Positions 41,774 through 51,913 of a stretch of DNA of 60,192 nucleotides are shown in pieces. The position numbers and the translations under genes were made by a program. The notes below the pieces were generated by a model. That model was not told the origin of the DNA. It saw nothing but the letters and a program-made list of their open reading frames with translations, and ran no database searches. Each line of letters begins with the position of its first letter. Position 1 is the first letter of the stretch. Source of the DNA: Clostridia bacterium (lineage in GTDB: Bacteria; Bacillota; Clostridia; Christensenellales; Aristaeellaceae); the NCBI GenBank assembly GCA_017549335.1, contig JAFYVB010000015.1, forward strand, positions 1-60,192, given 5' to 3'.

Positions 41774-43330
41774 ATGCCCATGTTATTTTACGATTACGTC
41801 ATTTCGCAGGACACACGCCTTTTTACCGTCGTTTGTCTGCCCGAAGCGATCGACCGCTGCCCCGTCGTGGTGTACAGAACGCCTTATGTTGACGCCGCCC
41901 AAGCCATGACCGAAGAGGAAATCTGTGCTCAGGTACAAAGCGATTTCGGGGATTATCTGCGCTACGGCTTCGGCGTTGTGTATCAGCACTGCCGCGGACG
42001 GGGAAAGAGCGAGGGGGATTGCATTCCCTATCTGAACGAGCGCACCGATACCCAGGCCCTGTATGACTGGATCCGCCGTCAGCCTTTCTACAATGGCGAA
42101 CTGTACCTTTTCGGCCGCAGCTATTCCTCCTCTGTGCATCTGGTGGCCGCGCCCTTTGCCCCTGATATCAAGGGCGCCGTACTGGAGGTGCAGGATTCCC
42201 AGCGCTATAACTGCAATTACCGCAACGGCTTTTACAAGATCGGCCTGCACGGCAACTGGTACGTGGGGATGTACAAGAAAAAAAGCCTGCCTGTCAAGCA
42301 TTACGTCCCCGAAACCTTTCACACGCTGCCGCTCAGCGATTTTTCGCAGACGGTTTTCAATGAAAAAGCCGAAGACTTTGACCAGATCCTTCGCCATCCC
42401 GCCGCAGACGATCCCTTCTGGCATACAGCCATGGGCGGCGGGGAATCTTACGACGCTTTGAAGCACGCCCGCATCCCCGTTCTGCTGGTCACGGGCTTTT
42501 ACGATATTTACACCGGCGGCGTTTTCGATATGTGGAACAATCTGGACGAAGAGACCCGTTCGCAGTCGGCGCTGGTGGTATCGCCCTACGATCATTCGGG
42601 CAAGCCCGACAAGCAGCCCGTGCATTTTGAAAAGGGCATGATTTCCGAGCAATTCGGTGATTACCGTCAAAAGTGGCTATCTGCCGTCCGCGACGGGAAG
42701 ACCCCGCCCTTCGCCTGCGGCAAAGTCACCTATTACAAGCTGTTTGACGACAAATGGCATACCGACGATTTTGTGCCCGCTGATCGCAGCATCACGCTGC
42801 CGCTGGGCGCGGATACGCTGACCTACCGCTATAACCCCTATGCACCCGCTTCTTTCAAGGGCGGTCTTTCCGCCAACTTCGGGGGCACGGCTTATCAGGA
42901 TCCGCCCTTCCAGCGGCCCGATGTTCTGACGGTATATACCCGGCCCTTTGACGAGGACACCTGCGTAAAAGGAAAAATCTCCGCCCGTCTGCGGGTCGCA
43001 TCCTCCTGCGAGGATACCTGTTTTTACATCCGTTTGAGCCTGTGTACGCCCATGGGCGATCTGGGGCTGCGGGATGACATCAACCAAATCTCCAATTTTA
43101 CCGCCTGCTACCGCCCCGGGGAGGAAATCACCATGGATTTTTCCTTTGACGAGCATGCCTTCGTCATACGGAAGGGGCAAAAACTACGCGTGGATATTTC
43201 TTCCTCTGCCTTCCCGCTGTATGTGCGCCATACCAACCGCAAAGGGCTGTTTTGCGATCAAGTCACGGCCCTCACGGCAGACAACACCGTATTTCTCCGC
43301 GAATCCACGCTGACCTTGCCTGTTGAATAA
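41774..43330 (+). CDS. CocE/NonD-family alpha/beta hydrolase (peptidase S15 type)
   Basis: 518 residues. N-terminal alpha/beta domain with the nucleophile elbow GRSYSSS (S116), oxyanion-side YRTPY and QHCRGRGKSEG, catalytic Asp probably in GFYDIYTGG, His in SPYDHSG; the C-terminal half is the jelly-roll domain of X-Pro dipeptidyl peptidases (PAGEEI/DFSFDEHAF type strands). Cytoplasmic, no signal peptide. AAAGGAG site. Acts on peptides or esters; no closer call is possible. Terminator follows. Confidence 0.85.
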   Translation: MPMLFYDYVISQDTRLFTVVCLPEAIDRCPVVVYRTPYVDAAQAMTEEEICAQVQSDFGDYLRYGFGVVYQHCRGRGKSEGDCIPYLNERTDTQALYDWIRRQPFYNGELYLFGRSYSSSVHLVAAPFAPDIKGAVLEVQDSQRYNCNYRNGFYKIGLHGNWYVGMYKKKSLPVKHYVPETFHTLPLSDFSQTVFNEKAEDFDQILRHPAADDPFWHTAMGGGESYDALKHARIPVLLVTGFYDIYTGGVFDMWNNLDEETRSQSALVVSPYDHSGKPDKQPVHFEKGMISEQFGDYRQKWLSAVRDGKTPPFACGKVTYYKLFDDKWHTDDFVPADRSITLPLGADTLTYRYNPYAPASFKGGLSANFGGTAYQDPPFQRPDVLTVYTRPFDEDTCVKGKISARLRVASSCEDTCFYIRLSLCTPMGDLGLRDDINQISNFTACYRPGEEITMDFSFDEHAFVIRKGQKLRVDISSSAFPLYVRHTNRKGLFCDQVTALTADNTVFLRESTLTLPVE

Positions 43331-43360
43331 AAAAAGCAGCCTTGAAAAAGGCTGCTTTTT
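43331..43360. terminator. Bidirectional terminator
   Basis: AAAAAGCAGCC / GGCTGCTTTTT stem between convergent genes. Confidence 0.9.
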
Positions 43361-43363
43361 CAG

Positions 43364-44575
43364 TTATTCCACCCGGCTGTCCAGTTCGGCAAATTTCTGC
43401 TGCATGGTGGGATTATTGCGCGTGAGCTTTTTGATGGTCAGCTCCTGCGCCTTGTTATTGGCCAAACGCAGGTTATTTTCGGAGGACAACAGCGCTTCCT
43501 TGGTTTTCTGCAGGTGATCGATGGTCTTGTCGATCTCCTCGATCGCCTTCATAAACTTGGCGCTGGCCAATTGATAGTTGCGGGAGAATTTGACCTTGAA
43601 TTCGTTCATATCCTCCTCAAAATGGGTGATATCGATGTTCTGGCTGCGCATTACCGCCAATTCCCGGCGGTAAGAGAGGGAATGCTGCGCAGCATTGCGC
43701 AGGATCGTGATCAGCGGAATGAAGAACTGCGGACGGATGACGTACATTTTTTCATAGCGGTGGGATACGTCCACGATACCCGCATTATACAATTCGTTAT
43801 CGGCCTCCAGCATGGTAACGAGCACGGCATACTCGCACTTTTTCTCACGGCGATCCTTGTCCAGCTCCTTGAAAAAGTCCTCGTTCTTATGCTTGGTGGC
43901 CGTTTCATCGCCCTCGTTTTTCATTTCAAACATGATGGAAATGAACTCGATGCCGTTTTCATCCGTTTCGCGGAAGATATAATCGCCCTTGCTTCCCCAG
44001 CGCGCATCGTTGTCCTTTTCAAAATAAGCCCGCTGGAAACCCGTGGCGCGGAGGCGGTTGAACTCGATTTCACAATGCTGCTCCAGATTTTCGCCGATCA
44101 TCTTGGTGGACTGACGGGCCTTGAAGTCCTTGTAATAGGCGATCATCTCATCCTTGGTTTTCAGCTGCTGCTCGTAGGCGTTTTTCATGGATTGCTCACT
44201 GCGCTGCGTCTCACGGCGTTCGCTTTCCATCTGCGCCCGCAATTCGTACAGCTGGCGATCCTTTTCGGCCAGCGCTTTTTCGCTGCGCATCAGCGCCTGC
44301 TGCACGGCAAGCTGCTTTTCGTTCTCCGATTGGCTCAGCTTTCCCTGCAGTTCCATCTGCCGCACATCACGACGCGCCAATTCATCCCTGTATCGGCTTT
44401 CGGTCTGCGCACGGGCGATCTGAACAGCGTTTTCCTTCTCCAAAGCCAGCTGGCGCGTACGCTCTTCCATTTCTTTTCCGAACTCGCGATCGCGCACCTG
44501 CTTAACAATGGCGGCGTAACCCGATTCATCCACCTGAAACATTTCTCCGCACTTGGGGCATTTGATTTCCTGCAT
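43364..44575 (-). CDS. DUF2130 protein, zinc ribbon, coiled coil and nuclease-like domain
   Basis: 403 residues. An N-terminal Cys pair CPKCGEMF (C5, C8) suggests half a zinc ribbon; residues 25-160 are a long coiled coil; the DUF2130 domain follows ([40 protein letters not shown]). The D...FEMKNE pattern is like a PD-(D/E)xK nuclease core, from which a DNA-related role is often inferred; no function is established. The C-terminal part is again helical. GGAGGG site; single gene. Confidence 0.88.
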   Translation of the reverse strand: MQEIKCPKCGEMFQVDESGYAAIVKQVRDREFGKEMEERTRQLALEKENAVQIARAQTESRYRDELARRDVRQMELQGKLSQSENEKQLAVQQALMRSEKALAEKDRQLYELRAQMESERRETQRSEQSMKNAYEQQLKTKDEMIAYYKDFKARQSTKMIGENLEQHCEIEFNRLRATGFQRAYFEKDNDARWGSKGDYIFRETDENGIEFISIMFEMKNEGDETATKHKNEDFFKELDKDRREKKCEYAVLVTMLEADNELYNAGIVDVSHRYEKMYVIRPQFFIPLITILRNAAQHSLSYRRELAVMRSQNIDITHFEEDMNEFKVKFSRNYQLASAKFMKAIEEIDKTIDHLQKTKEALLSSENNLRLANNKAQELTIKKLTRNNPTMQQKFAELDSRVE

Positions 44576-44638
44576 GGTTTTTCCCTCCGTGATAGGTTAT
44601 TTGCCGGACAGATCGCAAACTAAGCCGCCGCTTACCCG

Positions 44639-46480
44639 TCACTCTTTCTCTGCCAAACGCTTTACGATCTCGTAGCTCTGGCGGATGAACGCCGTCAGTT
44701 CTTCTTTTTCAAGGGGACGCGCACTCATACGGGCAATATCAAAATAATGCTTTGCCAACAGCTTTTGCAATTCACGGTCGGCAAGCTCAGCCAGCTTCCG
44801 TACCGCCTCGCAGCCGCTGTTGAGCACGATCTCGGGACGCTCGGGCAGTTTAAAGTCCTGGCCGTACATTGCCGCCATCTCCCGGTAACGGCGCAGCTGT
44901 TCGTTTTCAAGCAGCATCAAAGGCAGTTCCCTGTCCGCCAAAGGCTGAAGCTTTACGGTGGCATCCTGGTTATCCAGCGCCTCGCGGAACAAACTTTCCA
45001 TCGCTTCCTGCGAGATGTCGTTTACTTCTGCGTCCTGATCGATCAAACCCTCGGCGTCGGCGTCTACACGGGCAAAGAGAATGCCCTCAGGCTCACCGTT
45101 TTGCTCCAGCATCTGCATGAAGCTGACGTCGATCACCGAATCCATCACCGCCACATCAATCTCCCGGGCGGTGTAGAGATTCACCGAAGCCGCCTGACGC
45201 GCAGCATCGGAGGTGTAATATACCTTCTTGTCCGCCTTGCCCTCGTTGCGGGCACGGTACTCGTCAAGCGTGAGGTACTCGTCCTTCACGGTCTTAAGCA
45301 GCAAACCGGCCTTTACGGCATCATAGAACTTCCGATCGCGCAGACAACCATACTTGACGAAGGGATGAATATCGTCCCAGTAAGACTGATAGGTTTCACG
45401 CTCGGTGTTCATCAGCCCGTTCAGCTTGTCTGCCACCTTCTTGGTGATGTGAGCGGACAGCTTTTTCACATAGCCGTCATTCTGCAGGAAGGAGCGGCTG
45501 ACGTTCAGCGGCAGATCGGGGCAATCCAGCACGCCGCGCAGAAGCAGCAGGAACTCGGGAATGATCTCCTTGATATTGTCCGCCACAAACACCTGACGGT
45601 TAAACAGCTTGATCTGCCCTTCCTGCCCGCCGAAATCCTTGCGAATACGAGGGAAATAGAGAATGCCCTTGAGGTTGAAGGGGTAATCCACATTCAGATG
45701 GATCCAGAACAGCGGATCCTCGTAGGTATTGAACAGTCTGTAATACGCCTGCTTGTATTCTTCCTCGGTGCATTCCCGGGGATTTTTCAGCCACAGCGGA
45801 TGGGTATCATTGATGGGCTGAGGCTCCTTGGGCTCTTCCTCCCGCTCCTCGGTCTTGTCGCGTTCATCGTCAAGATCCTCCAGATAAATGGGCACTGCCA
45901 TGTATCCGCAGTAACGGTCAAGAACTTCACGCACACGGCTCGCTTCCAAAAATTCCTTTTCCTCATCGGCAATATGCAGTGTTACCGTGGTTCCGCGCTG
46001 GTTTCGGCTGCCTTCGCTCATTTCGTAGGCCATGCCGTCCTCGCTCTCCCAGTGCACGGGCTTTGAGCCCTCCTGATGGCTCAGCGTATCGATCGTTACT
46101 TTGGTTGCGGGCATGAAAGCAGAATAAAAGCCCAGACCGAAATGGCCGATAATGCCGCCTTCGCTTTCCCCCTGATACTTTTTGAGAAATTCTTCGGCGG
46201 AGGAAAAGGCCACCTGATTGATGTATTTTTCCACCTCGTCCGCCGTCATACCGATGCCGTTGTCGCTGAAGGACAGCGTTCCCGCCGTCTTATCCACCGC
46301 AACCGTCACAAACAGCTCCTGATCGTCGCCCGTGAGCATACGGTACTTGGTCACCGCGTCGCAGCCGTTGGCCGTCAGCTCGCGGATAAAAATATCCTTA
46401 TCGGAATACAGCCAGCGCTTGATCACCGGCATGATATTCTGCGCATGAATGGAAATATTGCCTTTTTTGATCTCGGACAT
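44639..46480 (-). CDS. htpG: Molecular chaperone HtpG (Hsp90)
   Basis: 613 residues from ATG 46480 (AAGGAGG site). The N-terminal GHKL ATPase is intact: FIRELTANGCDAVTK (ATP Mg Asn), FSDNGIGMT and GHFGLGFYSAF (lid). Middle domain LPLNVSRSFLQ carries the catalytic Arg. A charged acidic insert lies near residues 215-235 (DDERDKTEEREEEPKE). Length is normal. A TATAAT -10 is present at 46511-46516 on the minus strand; divergent from mazF. Confidence 0.95.
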   Translation of the reverse strand: MSEIKKGNISIHAQNIMPVIKRWLYSDKDIFIRELTANGCDAVTKYRMLTGDDQELFVTVAVDKTAGTLSFSDNGIGMTADEVEKYINQVAFSSAEEFLKKYQGESEGGIIGHFGLGFYSAFMPATKVTIDTLSHQEGSKPVHWESEDGMAYEMSEGSRNQRGTTVTLHIADEEKEFLEASRVREVLDRYCGYMAVPIYLEDLDDERDKTEEREEEPKEPQPINDTHPLWLKNPRECTEEEYKQAYYRLFNTYEDPLFWIHLNVDYPFNLKGILYFPRIRKDFGGQEGQIKLFNRQVFVADNIKEIIPEFLLLLRGVLDCPDLPLNVSRSFLQNDGYVKKLSAHITKKVADKLNGLMNTERETYQSYWDDIHPFVKYGCLRDRKFYDAVKAGLLLKTVKDEYLTLDEYRARNEGKADKKVYYTSDAARQAASVNLYTAREIDVAVMDSVIDVSFMQMLEQNGEPEGILFARVDADAEGLIDQDAEVNDISQEAMESLFREALDNQDATVKLQPLADRELPLMLLENEQLRRYREMAAMYGQDFKLPERPEIVLNSGCEAVRKLAELADRELQKLLAKHYFDIARMSARPLEKEELTAFIRQSYEIVKRLAEKE

Positions 46481-46622
46481 AACAAACCCTCCTTGGAATG
46501 GTACGAAAATATTATACCACAAATTGTAAATGATATATAAACTTTTTCACGCCCTGCCGAAAAATGCATACCCTGATAGTGCAAGGGATTTTCCCTTCTT
46601 CCGAAAACGGGATGTGAGGCAT

Positions 46623-46967
46623 ATGAAACGCGGAGACGTTTACCGCGCAAACCTTGATCCCGTGCAGGGCTCCGAGCAGGGCGGGGTGCGGCCTGTGGTC
46701 ATCGTGCAAAATGACCTTGGCAACCGCCACAGCCCCACTGTGATCGTAGCGCCCATCACCTCACAGCGCAAAAAGCTTTCGCAAAAAACGCACGTATCGG
46801 TGGAACCGCCCGAGGGCGGGCTGAAATACCCTTCGCTGGTACTGTGCGAACAGCTGCGCACCCTTGAAAAAACGCGGCTTGACCGCTATCTTGGTTCCTT
46901 TGGCGAAGAAACGCTTTTGCGCGTGGATGCGGCGCTTTGCGAAGCGCTGGGCACGGGCAGGGATTAA
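46623..46967 (+). CDS. mazF: MazF/PemK-family endoribonuclease toxin, no antitoxin seen
   Basis: 114 residues from ATG 46623 (GAGG site). Motifs: RGDVYRANLDPVQGSEQGGVRPVVIVQND, here given only in part as RGDVYRANL and GVRPVVIVQN, then VIVAPITSQ and the C-terminal RLDRYLG. The catalytic Arg and Thr of MazF are kept. An in-frame 31-codon extension upstream (46530) has no start signal. No MazE/NdoAI antitoxin gene lies on either side: upstream is htpG in the other direction, downstream is convergent ftsH. Such orphan MazF proteins can be regulated from elsewhere. Confidence 0.88.
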   Translation: MKRGDVYRANLDPVQGSEQGGVRPVVIVQNDLGNRHSPTVIVAPITSQRKKLSQKTHVSVEPPEGGLKYPSLVLCEQLRTLEKTRLDRYLGSFGEETLLRVDAALCEALGTGRD

Positions 46968-46977
46968 AAATAAACAA

Positions 46978-47001
46978 AACCGCCGCATTTCTGCGGCGGT
47001 T
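46978..47001. terminator. Bidirectional terminator between mazF and ftsH
   Basis: AACCGCCGCA, loop TTTC, TGCGGCGGTT; T-rich on both outer sides. Confidence 0.88.
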
Positions 47002-47008
47002 ATTTGTC

Positions 47009-48925
47009 TTATACGCTTTGTTCTCCGCGCTCGTCATCCAGCAGCACGATGGGCTGGGCGTCCGCATTCAGAATCTCTTTGAATTCCTCGCCGGAGATAT
47101 TTTCTTTTTCCAGCAGGTATTCCGCCAGATCATGGAGCTTGCGGGTATTCTGCTTGAGAATGTCCAGCGCGCTTTGATAAGCCTGACGGATCAGTTCCAC
47201 CACTTCCGCATCCACCTGTGCTGCGGTATCGGCTGAGCACATCAGCTGCGAATCGCCGCCCAGATAGGCATTGGTCGCCGTTTCCAGTGCTACCATGCCG
47301 AACTTTTCGCTCATGCCGTAGCGGGTGACCATGGCGCGGGCCAGTTTGGTGGCCTGCTCGATATCGTTGGCTGCGCCCGTGGTGCAGGTATTGCAGGCAT
47401 ATTCCTCCGCAGCACGGCCTGCGGTGAGCACTGCCAGCTTGCCGATAATATCCTCGCGCTTCATCAGCACGTGCTCTTCTTCATCCACCTGCATGGTATA
47501 GCCCAGCGCCCCGGAAGTACGGGGAATGATGGTGATCTTCTGCACGGGCACGGCATTTTTCTGATGCGCCGCCACCAGCGCGTGACCGATCTCGTGATAG
47601 GCCACGATCCGCTTTTCGTTTTCGGGGATCACAAAGCTCTTGCGCTCGGTGCCGGCGATCACCGTTTCCACGGAGGCTTCCAGATCGCCCTGCGTTACCG
47701 CGCTGCGTCCAAGGCGAACCGTGCGCAGCGCCGCTTCATTGATGATATTGGCAAGGTCTGCACCCGAAGCGCCCACCGTCTGACGGGCAATAGCGGAAAA
47801 ATCCACGCCCCGATCCATGGTAATGCCGCGGGCGTGTACACGGAGAACGGCCTCTCTGCCGCGCAGATCGGGCAGATCCACCGTGATGCGGCGGTCAAAG
47901 CGACCGGGACGCAAAAGCGCAGCGTCCAGAATCTCGGGACGGTTGGTGGCGCCCAGCACCACAATGCCCTTGGAGGCGTCAAAGCCGTCCATCTCCGCCA
48001 GCAGCTGATTGAGCGCCTGTTCGCGTTCGTCGTTGGAGGAAAGCCCCACGGCGTCGCGCTTTTTGCCGATGGCGTCAATTTCATCGATGAAAATAATGCA
48101 CGGCGCTTTTTCATTGGCCTGTTTGAACAGATCGCGTACGCGCGCTGCGCCCGTGCCGACGAACATCTCCACAAAGGCTGAGCCGCTGACAAAGAAGAAG
48201 GGCACCTTCGCTTCGCCCGCCACCGCCTGCGCAAGCAGCGTTTTACCCGTACCGGGAGGGCCCACCAGCAGCGCGCCCTTGGGCAGCTTTGCGCCGATGG
48301 CGCGGTATTTCTCGGGCTGATGCAGGAAATCCACCAGTTCGATCAGCGCTTCCTTGGCTTCATCCTGACCGGCCACGTCGGTGAACTTTTTGCTTTCATC
48401 CGACACCGTATACATTTTGGCGCTGCTTTTGCCAAAGCTCATGGCGCCCATGCCGCCGCTGCCTTTTCTGATCATACGGAAAACAAAGAAAATGACAGTG
48501 CCGTACAAAAGAATGGGCAAAACAAGGCTGATGATCATGCCCAGCACGGACGAGCCCGACAAGTCCTCGCCGCCGAATTTTACATTCGCGGCAAGCAGAC
48601 GATCCACCAGATAGGGATCTTCCACAGTGATGGTGCGGTACACTGTGCTTTTCGCCGCGCCCAGATACCACTTGGGCAGCGTTTCGTCGCTCTTGAGGGT
48701 GAATGCGATATTTTCCGGACCGATCTGCACCCGATCCACACGGCCGCTTTGCACCATTTCGATAAAGGTCGAGTACTCCACGATCTCCGTTTTTCCGCCC
48801 AGCAGGCGCGAAGCAGAAAACAGCGTAGAAATCAGCATAACACCCAGAACCACCACGGTGATCCAGAAAATGGGCGGTTTCTTCATTTGAGGCGATTTAT
48901 TCTGTTTGGTATTTTTCTCTTCCAT
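47009..48925 (-). CDS. ftsH: ATP-dependent zinc metalloprotease FtsH
   Basis: 638 residues. Two membrane helices (about 20-40 and 126-150) flank an outside domain; AAA module with Walker A GPPGTGKT (222-229), the pore loop FVEMF, Walker [13 protein letters not shown] and second-region [19 protein letters not shown]; zinc protease site HEIGH (444-448). Degrades membrane and regulatory proteins. The stretch [13 protein letters not shown] holds two Cys in the usually Gly/Asp-Thr segment after the protease motif, a small oddity. AAAGGAG site; promoter at 48998-49027. Confidence 0.95.
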   Translation of the reverse strand: MEEKNTKQNKSPQMKKPPIFWITVVVLGVMLISTLFSASRLLGGKTEIVEYSTFIEMVQSGRVDRVQIGPENIAFTLKSDETLPKWYLGAAKSTVYRTITVEDPYLVDRLLAANVKFGGEDLSGSSVLGMIISLVLPILLYGTVIFFVFRMIRKGSGGMGAMSFGKSSAKMYTVSDESKKFTDVAGQDEAKEALIELVDFLHQPEKYRAIGAKLPKGALLVGPPGTGKTLLAQAVAGEAKVPFFFVSGSAFVEMFVGTGAARVRDLFKQANEKAPCIIFIDEIDAIGKKRDAVGLSSNDEREQALNQLLAEMDGFDASKGIVVLGATNRPEILDAALLRPGRFDRRITVDLPDLRGREAVLRVHARGITMDRGVDFSAIARQTVGASGADLANIINEAALRTVRLGRSAVTQGDLEASVETVIAGTERKSFVIPENEKRIVAYHEIGHALVAAHQKNAVPVQKITIIPRTSGALGYTMQVDEEEHVLMKREDIIGKLAVLTAGRAAEEYACNTCTTGAANDIEQATKLARAMVTRYGMSEKFGMVALETATNAYLGGDSQLMCSADTAAQVDAEVVELIRQAYQSALDILKQNTRKLHDLAEYLLEKENISGEEFKEILNADAQPIVLLDDERGEQSV

Positions 48926-48997
48926 CCCCTATAGCTCCTTTCCGGGATATAACGCCAAATACCGGCAAAAAACGCCGAATATTTTTTGTCTGTATAT

Positions 48998-49027
48998 ATT
49001 TTATCCGATGCTTTCATCCGCTGTCAA
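48998..49027 (-). promoter_or_regulatory. Promoter of ftsH
   Basis: Minus strand TTGACA (49022-49027), 18 bp, TAAAAT (48998-49003). Confidence 0.65.
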
Positions 49028-49084
49028 GAAAGGTGGGAAAAGTTCACATGGGCTTCATATACTATACAAAAACACTTTTTCTTA

Positions 49085-49093
49085 TGCTATAAT
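49085..49093 (+). promoter_or_regulatory. Extended -10 promoter of uvrC
   Basis: TGCTATAAT (49085-49093) is an extended -10; no clear -35. The uvrC start is 21 bp downstream, so the leader is very short. Confidence 0.5.
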
Positions 49094-49113
49094 GGATGCG
49101 GAGGCGCAAATGC

Positions 49114-50952
49114 ATGAACGAAACGCTTAAAACAAAAATCAAAATGCTGCCCGATTCGCCCGGTTGCTATTTGATGAAGCACAAAGGCGAGATCATTTAT
49201 GTGGGAAAAGCGGTGAATCTGAAAAACCGCGTGCACAGCTATTTCCAAACCCGCGATCATACGCCCAAGGTAGCTGCCATGGTGCGTTTGATCGATGATT
49301 TTGATATTCTGCTTTGCAATACCAATCTGGAGGCGCTGACGCTGGAATGCAATCTGATCAAGCGTCATATGCCTCATTACAATATTCTCCTGAAAGACGA
49401 CAAGCACTACCCCTATGCGCGCATTGACAAGCGCGAGCCCTTCCCCCGCGTGACCATTGCCCGAAGGATGCAAAAGGACGGCGCCCAGTATTTCGGGCCT
49501 TACATCGGCGCATCGGCTGTACGCGATGCGCTGGAGGTGCTGCGCAAAGTCTTTCCCATCCGCACCTGCAGCAAAAATCTGCCCCTTTCCAAGCCCTCGC
49601 GCCCCTGCGTCAATTACGAGATCGGCCGCTGCCTCGCCCCCTGTGCGGGCAAGTGTACCCGGGAAGAATACCGTAAAATGATCGACGGCGTGATCGCTTT
49701 TCTGAACGGCAATACCAAAGAGATCACCGACCTTCTTCAGAATGAAATGCTGGAGGCTTCCCGTAATCTTGATTTTGAACGCGCCGCGCAAAAGCGGGAT
49801 GCACTGCGGGATATCGAGGGATTAAGCGAGCGCCAGCGCGCCATCCAGACCAACGACGCCCAGCAGGACGTGCTGGCCCTTGCACAGGACGGCCTTGACG
49901 CCATGGTGCAGGTGCTGTTTATCCGCGGCGGGCGCATGATCGGCGGCGACAGCTTTGCCCTCCCCGGCGAAGGCAACGAACCTCCTCAGGAGGTGCTCAC
50001 CGAGTTCATCCTGCGCTACTATGCCGACCGGCTGCCTCCCCGGGAGATCCTCACCCAGCCCATGGAGGAAGCAGAAACCATGGAACTGCTTTTGCGTGAA
50101 AAGCGGGGCGGAGCGGTATCGCTGTTCATCCCCCAGCGCGGCGAAAAACGGGCGCTGGTGCTCATGGCGGAAAAGAACGCCCGGGATGCCTTGCAAAAGC
50201 GGAATGCCAAACAGCAGGTGCAGTGGGATCGCACAATCGGCGCCTGCCGCGATCTGGCGCAGGCCATTGGCATGAAAGGCTATCCGCGGCGTATTGAGGG
50301 CTTTGATATTTCCAACACCCAGGGCGTTTTGTCCGTAGCGTCCATGGTGGTTTTTATCGACGGCATGCCCGCCAAGAAAGAATACCGCCATTACCGCATC
50401 AAAACGGTGGTGGGCGCCAACGATTTTGCTTCCATGAATGAAGTACTGGGGCGCCGTTTTCGCCGTACCAAAGCAGAGGATGAATCCGAGCGCTGGGTCA
50501 TGCCCGATCTGGTACTGATCGACGGCGGCCCCCAGCAGCTGGCTTTCGCACGGGAAGCCATGCTGAAGGAAGGCATTGAAGTACCCATGTTCGGCCTTGC
50601 CGAGCGATTGGAGGAGATCTGGCTGCCCGATTGCGATACGCCCATCCTGCTGGATCATCACACCCCTGCCCTGCATCTGGTGCAGCGCATCCGCGATGAA
50701 GCCCACCGTTTCGCCATTACCCATCACCGTTCCCTTCGCGGGAAAGCCTCCATCCACTCTTCTTTGGAGGACGTTCCCGGAATCGGCGCAGCCCGCCGCC
50801 GGGCATTGATCGCCCATTTTAAATCGATCAAAGCCATGAAAGAGGCCGGTGAAGAGGAGTTTTGTGCCGTCAAAGGGATGAACAAGACCGCCGCTCGCGC
50901 ACTTTATACCTATTTCCATCCGGATTCAACGGAAAACGGGCAGGAATTGTAA
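49114..50952 (+). CDS. uvrC: UvrABC excinuclease subunit C
   Basis: 612 residues from ATG 49114 (GGAGG 10 bp upstream; an ATG at 49096 overlaps the SD). GIY-YIG nuclease domain at the N-terminus (DSPGCYLMKHKGEIIYVGKA), Cys cluster RPCVNYEIGRCLAPCAGKC, UVR domain about 195-230, RNase H-like second nuclease domain (IEGFDISNTQG, DLVLIDGGPQQL) and C-terminal helix-hairpin-helix (LEDVPGIGAARRR). All parts are present. Cuts both sides of DNA lesions with UvrB. Confidence 0.95.
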   Translation: MNETLKTKIKMLPDSPGCYLMKHKGEIIYVGKAVNLKNRVHSYFQTRDHTPKVAAMVRLIDDFDILLCNTNLEALTLECNLIKRHMPHYNILLKDDKHYPYARIDKREPFPRVTIARRMQKDGAQYFGPYIGASAVRDALEVLRKVFPIRTCSKNLPLSKPSRPCVNYEIGRCLAPCAGKCTREEYRKMIDGVIAFLNGNTKEITDLLQNEMLEASRNLDFERAAQKRDALRDIEGLSERQRAIQTNDAQQDVLALAQDGLDAMVQVLFIRGGRMIGGDSFALPGEGNEPPQEVLTEFILRYYADRLPPREILTQPMEEAETMELLLREKRGGAVSLFIPQRGEKRALVLMAEKNARDALQKRNAKQQVQWDRTIGACRDLAQAIGMKGYPRRIEGFDISNTQGVLSVASMVVFIDGMPAKKEYRHYRIKTVVGANDFASMNEVLGRRFRRTKAEDESERWVMPDLVLIDGGPQQLAFAREAMLKEGIEVPMFGLAERLEEIWLPDCDTPILLDHHTPALHLVQRIRDEAHRFAITHHRSLRGKASIHSSLEDVPGIGAARRRALIAHFKSIKAMKEAGEEEFCAVKGMNKTAARALYTYFHPDSTENGQEL

Positions 50953-50959
50953 AAATTGC

Positions 50960-50988
50960 TTGACGAAGCACTACAAATTTGTTACAAT
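50960..50988 (+). promoter_or_regulatory. Promoter of the lipoprotein gene
   Basis: TTGACG (50960-50965), 17 bp, TACAAT (50983-50988). Confidence 0.75.
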
Positions 50989-51053
50989 TATGTAAAGTTG
51001 CAATACGCAGCTTTTGACGTGTTACCATTCCTGTATGGAGGGGATTATTTGCT

Positions 51054-51854
51054 ATGAAAAAGAAGTTTGCCTTGATCGCTTTGCTGCTGATCGCAGCCTT
51101 TGTTCTGTGCGCCTGCAGCGCCGGTGATAAAACGGAGGAGCCCGCTTCTCAGGGCGTAGGTCAGGTTCCGCCCATGGAACAGCAAAACAACCAGCCGCAG
51201 GTCGCTGATACCAACGATTGGGGTCTGCCCGAGGGCTATGATCCCGCCAGCGAAGAGGACACGGGCTTCTATTTTGTGGACGCCAAATATGATGAAACCG
51301 GCAAGGCCGTGTACGCCGGCGCCACCCCCATCCCGATCAATCCCGTGGATATGCCCACCGCCACGCCCCGTCCCGAACTGACCTTTACCTTCGGCGAATA
51401 TACCGCTGCCAAGCTGGGTCTTAAATTCAGCTCTGCCATCGGTTATCAGATCGATGACACCGCCGGCGATATGTATATTCTGACCGAGCCCGCTTCCGCC
51501 GTCAAGGATAACTATGCCGCCACCATTTCGCTTCAGATCATCCCCATCAACAGCAACTACGATATTAACGACCTGAAGACCGATCTGCGCAACTTCCTGC
51601 TGAATGAAAAGACCAAGTACGACACGTGGGAAAGCTACTCCGCCTCCAGCAAGACGCTGATGGGTCAGAAGGGCTATTACAACAATTACCGCGCTTCGCT
51701 GGTGGACGGCACCATCGTCCGCGGCCGCGTGCATATGGCCATCATCGATAAGACCGAGCTGCTGGTGCTGCATGTATCCTGCCCCGGCTGGTTCAACACC
51801 AGCTATATGAAGATCTACGATCAGATCCGCGATACGCTGGCCAAGATCAACTGA
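51054..51854 (+). CDS. Lipoprotein of unknown function
   Basis: 266 residues; signal peptide with lipobox VLCAC (lipid on C21). A flexible acidic/Pro-rich stretch (residues 22-110, ATPIPINPVDMPTATPRPE) leads to a compact domain of about 150 residues (LTFTFGEYTAAKLGLKF, DMYILTEPASAV, YYNNYRASLVDG) that looks like a PsbP/MOG1-type or lipoprotein fold; not recognised with confidence. GGAGG site; own promoter and terminator. Confidence 0.75.
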   Translation: MKKKFALIALLLIAAFVLCACSAGDKTEEPASQGVGQVPPMEQQNNQPQVADTNDWGLPEGYDPASEEDTGFYFVDAKYDETGKAVYAGATPIPINPVDMPTATPRPELTFTFGEYTAAKLGLKFSSAIGYQIDDTAGDMYILTEPASAVKDNYAATISLQIIPINSNYDINDLKTDLRNFLLNEKTKYDTWESYSASSKTLMGQKGYYNNYRASLVDGTIVRGRVHMAIIDKTELLVLHVSCPGWFNTSYMKIYDQIRDTLAKIN

Positions 51855-51867
51855 TCCTATTCACCCC

Positions 51868-51894
51868 AAGGGAAGCGCATCCGCTTCCCTTTTT
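51868..51894 (+). terminator. Terminator of the lipoprotein gene
   Basis: AAGGGAAGCG, loop CATC, CGCTTCCCTTTTT. Confidence 0.9.
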
Positions 51895-51913
51895 CATTTG
51901 TTGGGACATTTAT

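Noticed and set aside
46530-46622. An antitoxin fused in front of mazF
   Set aside because: The upstream 31 codons have no start signal, no AbrB-like or RHH pattern, and contain the promoter region of htpG.
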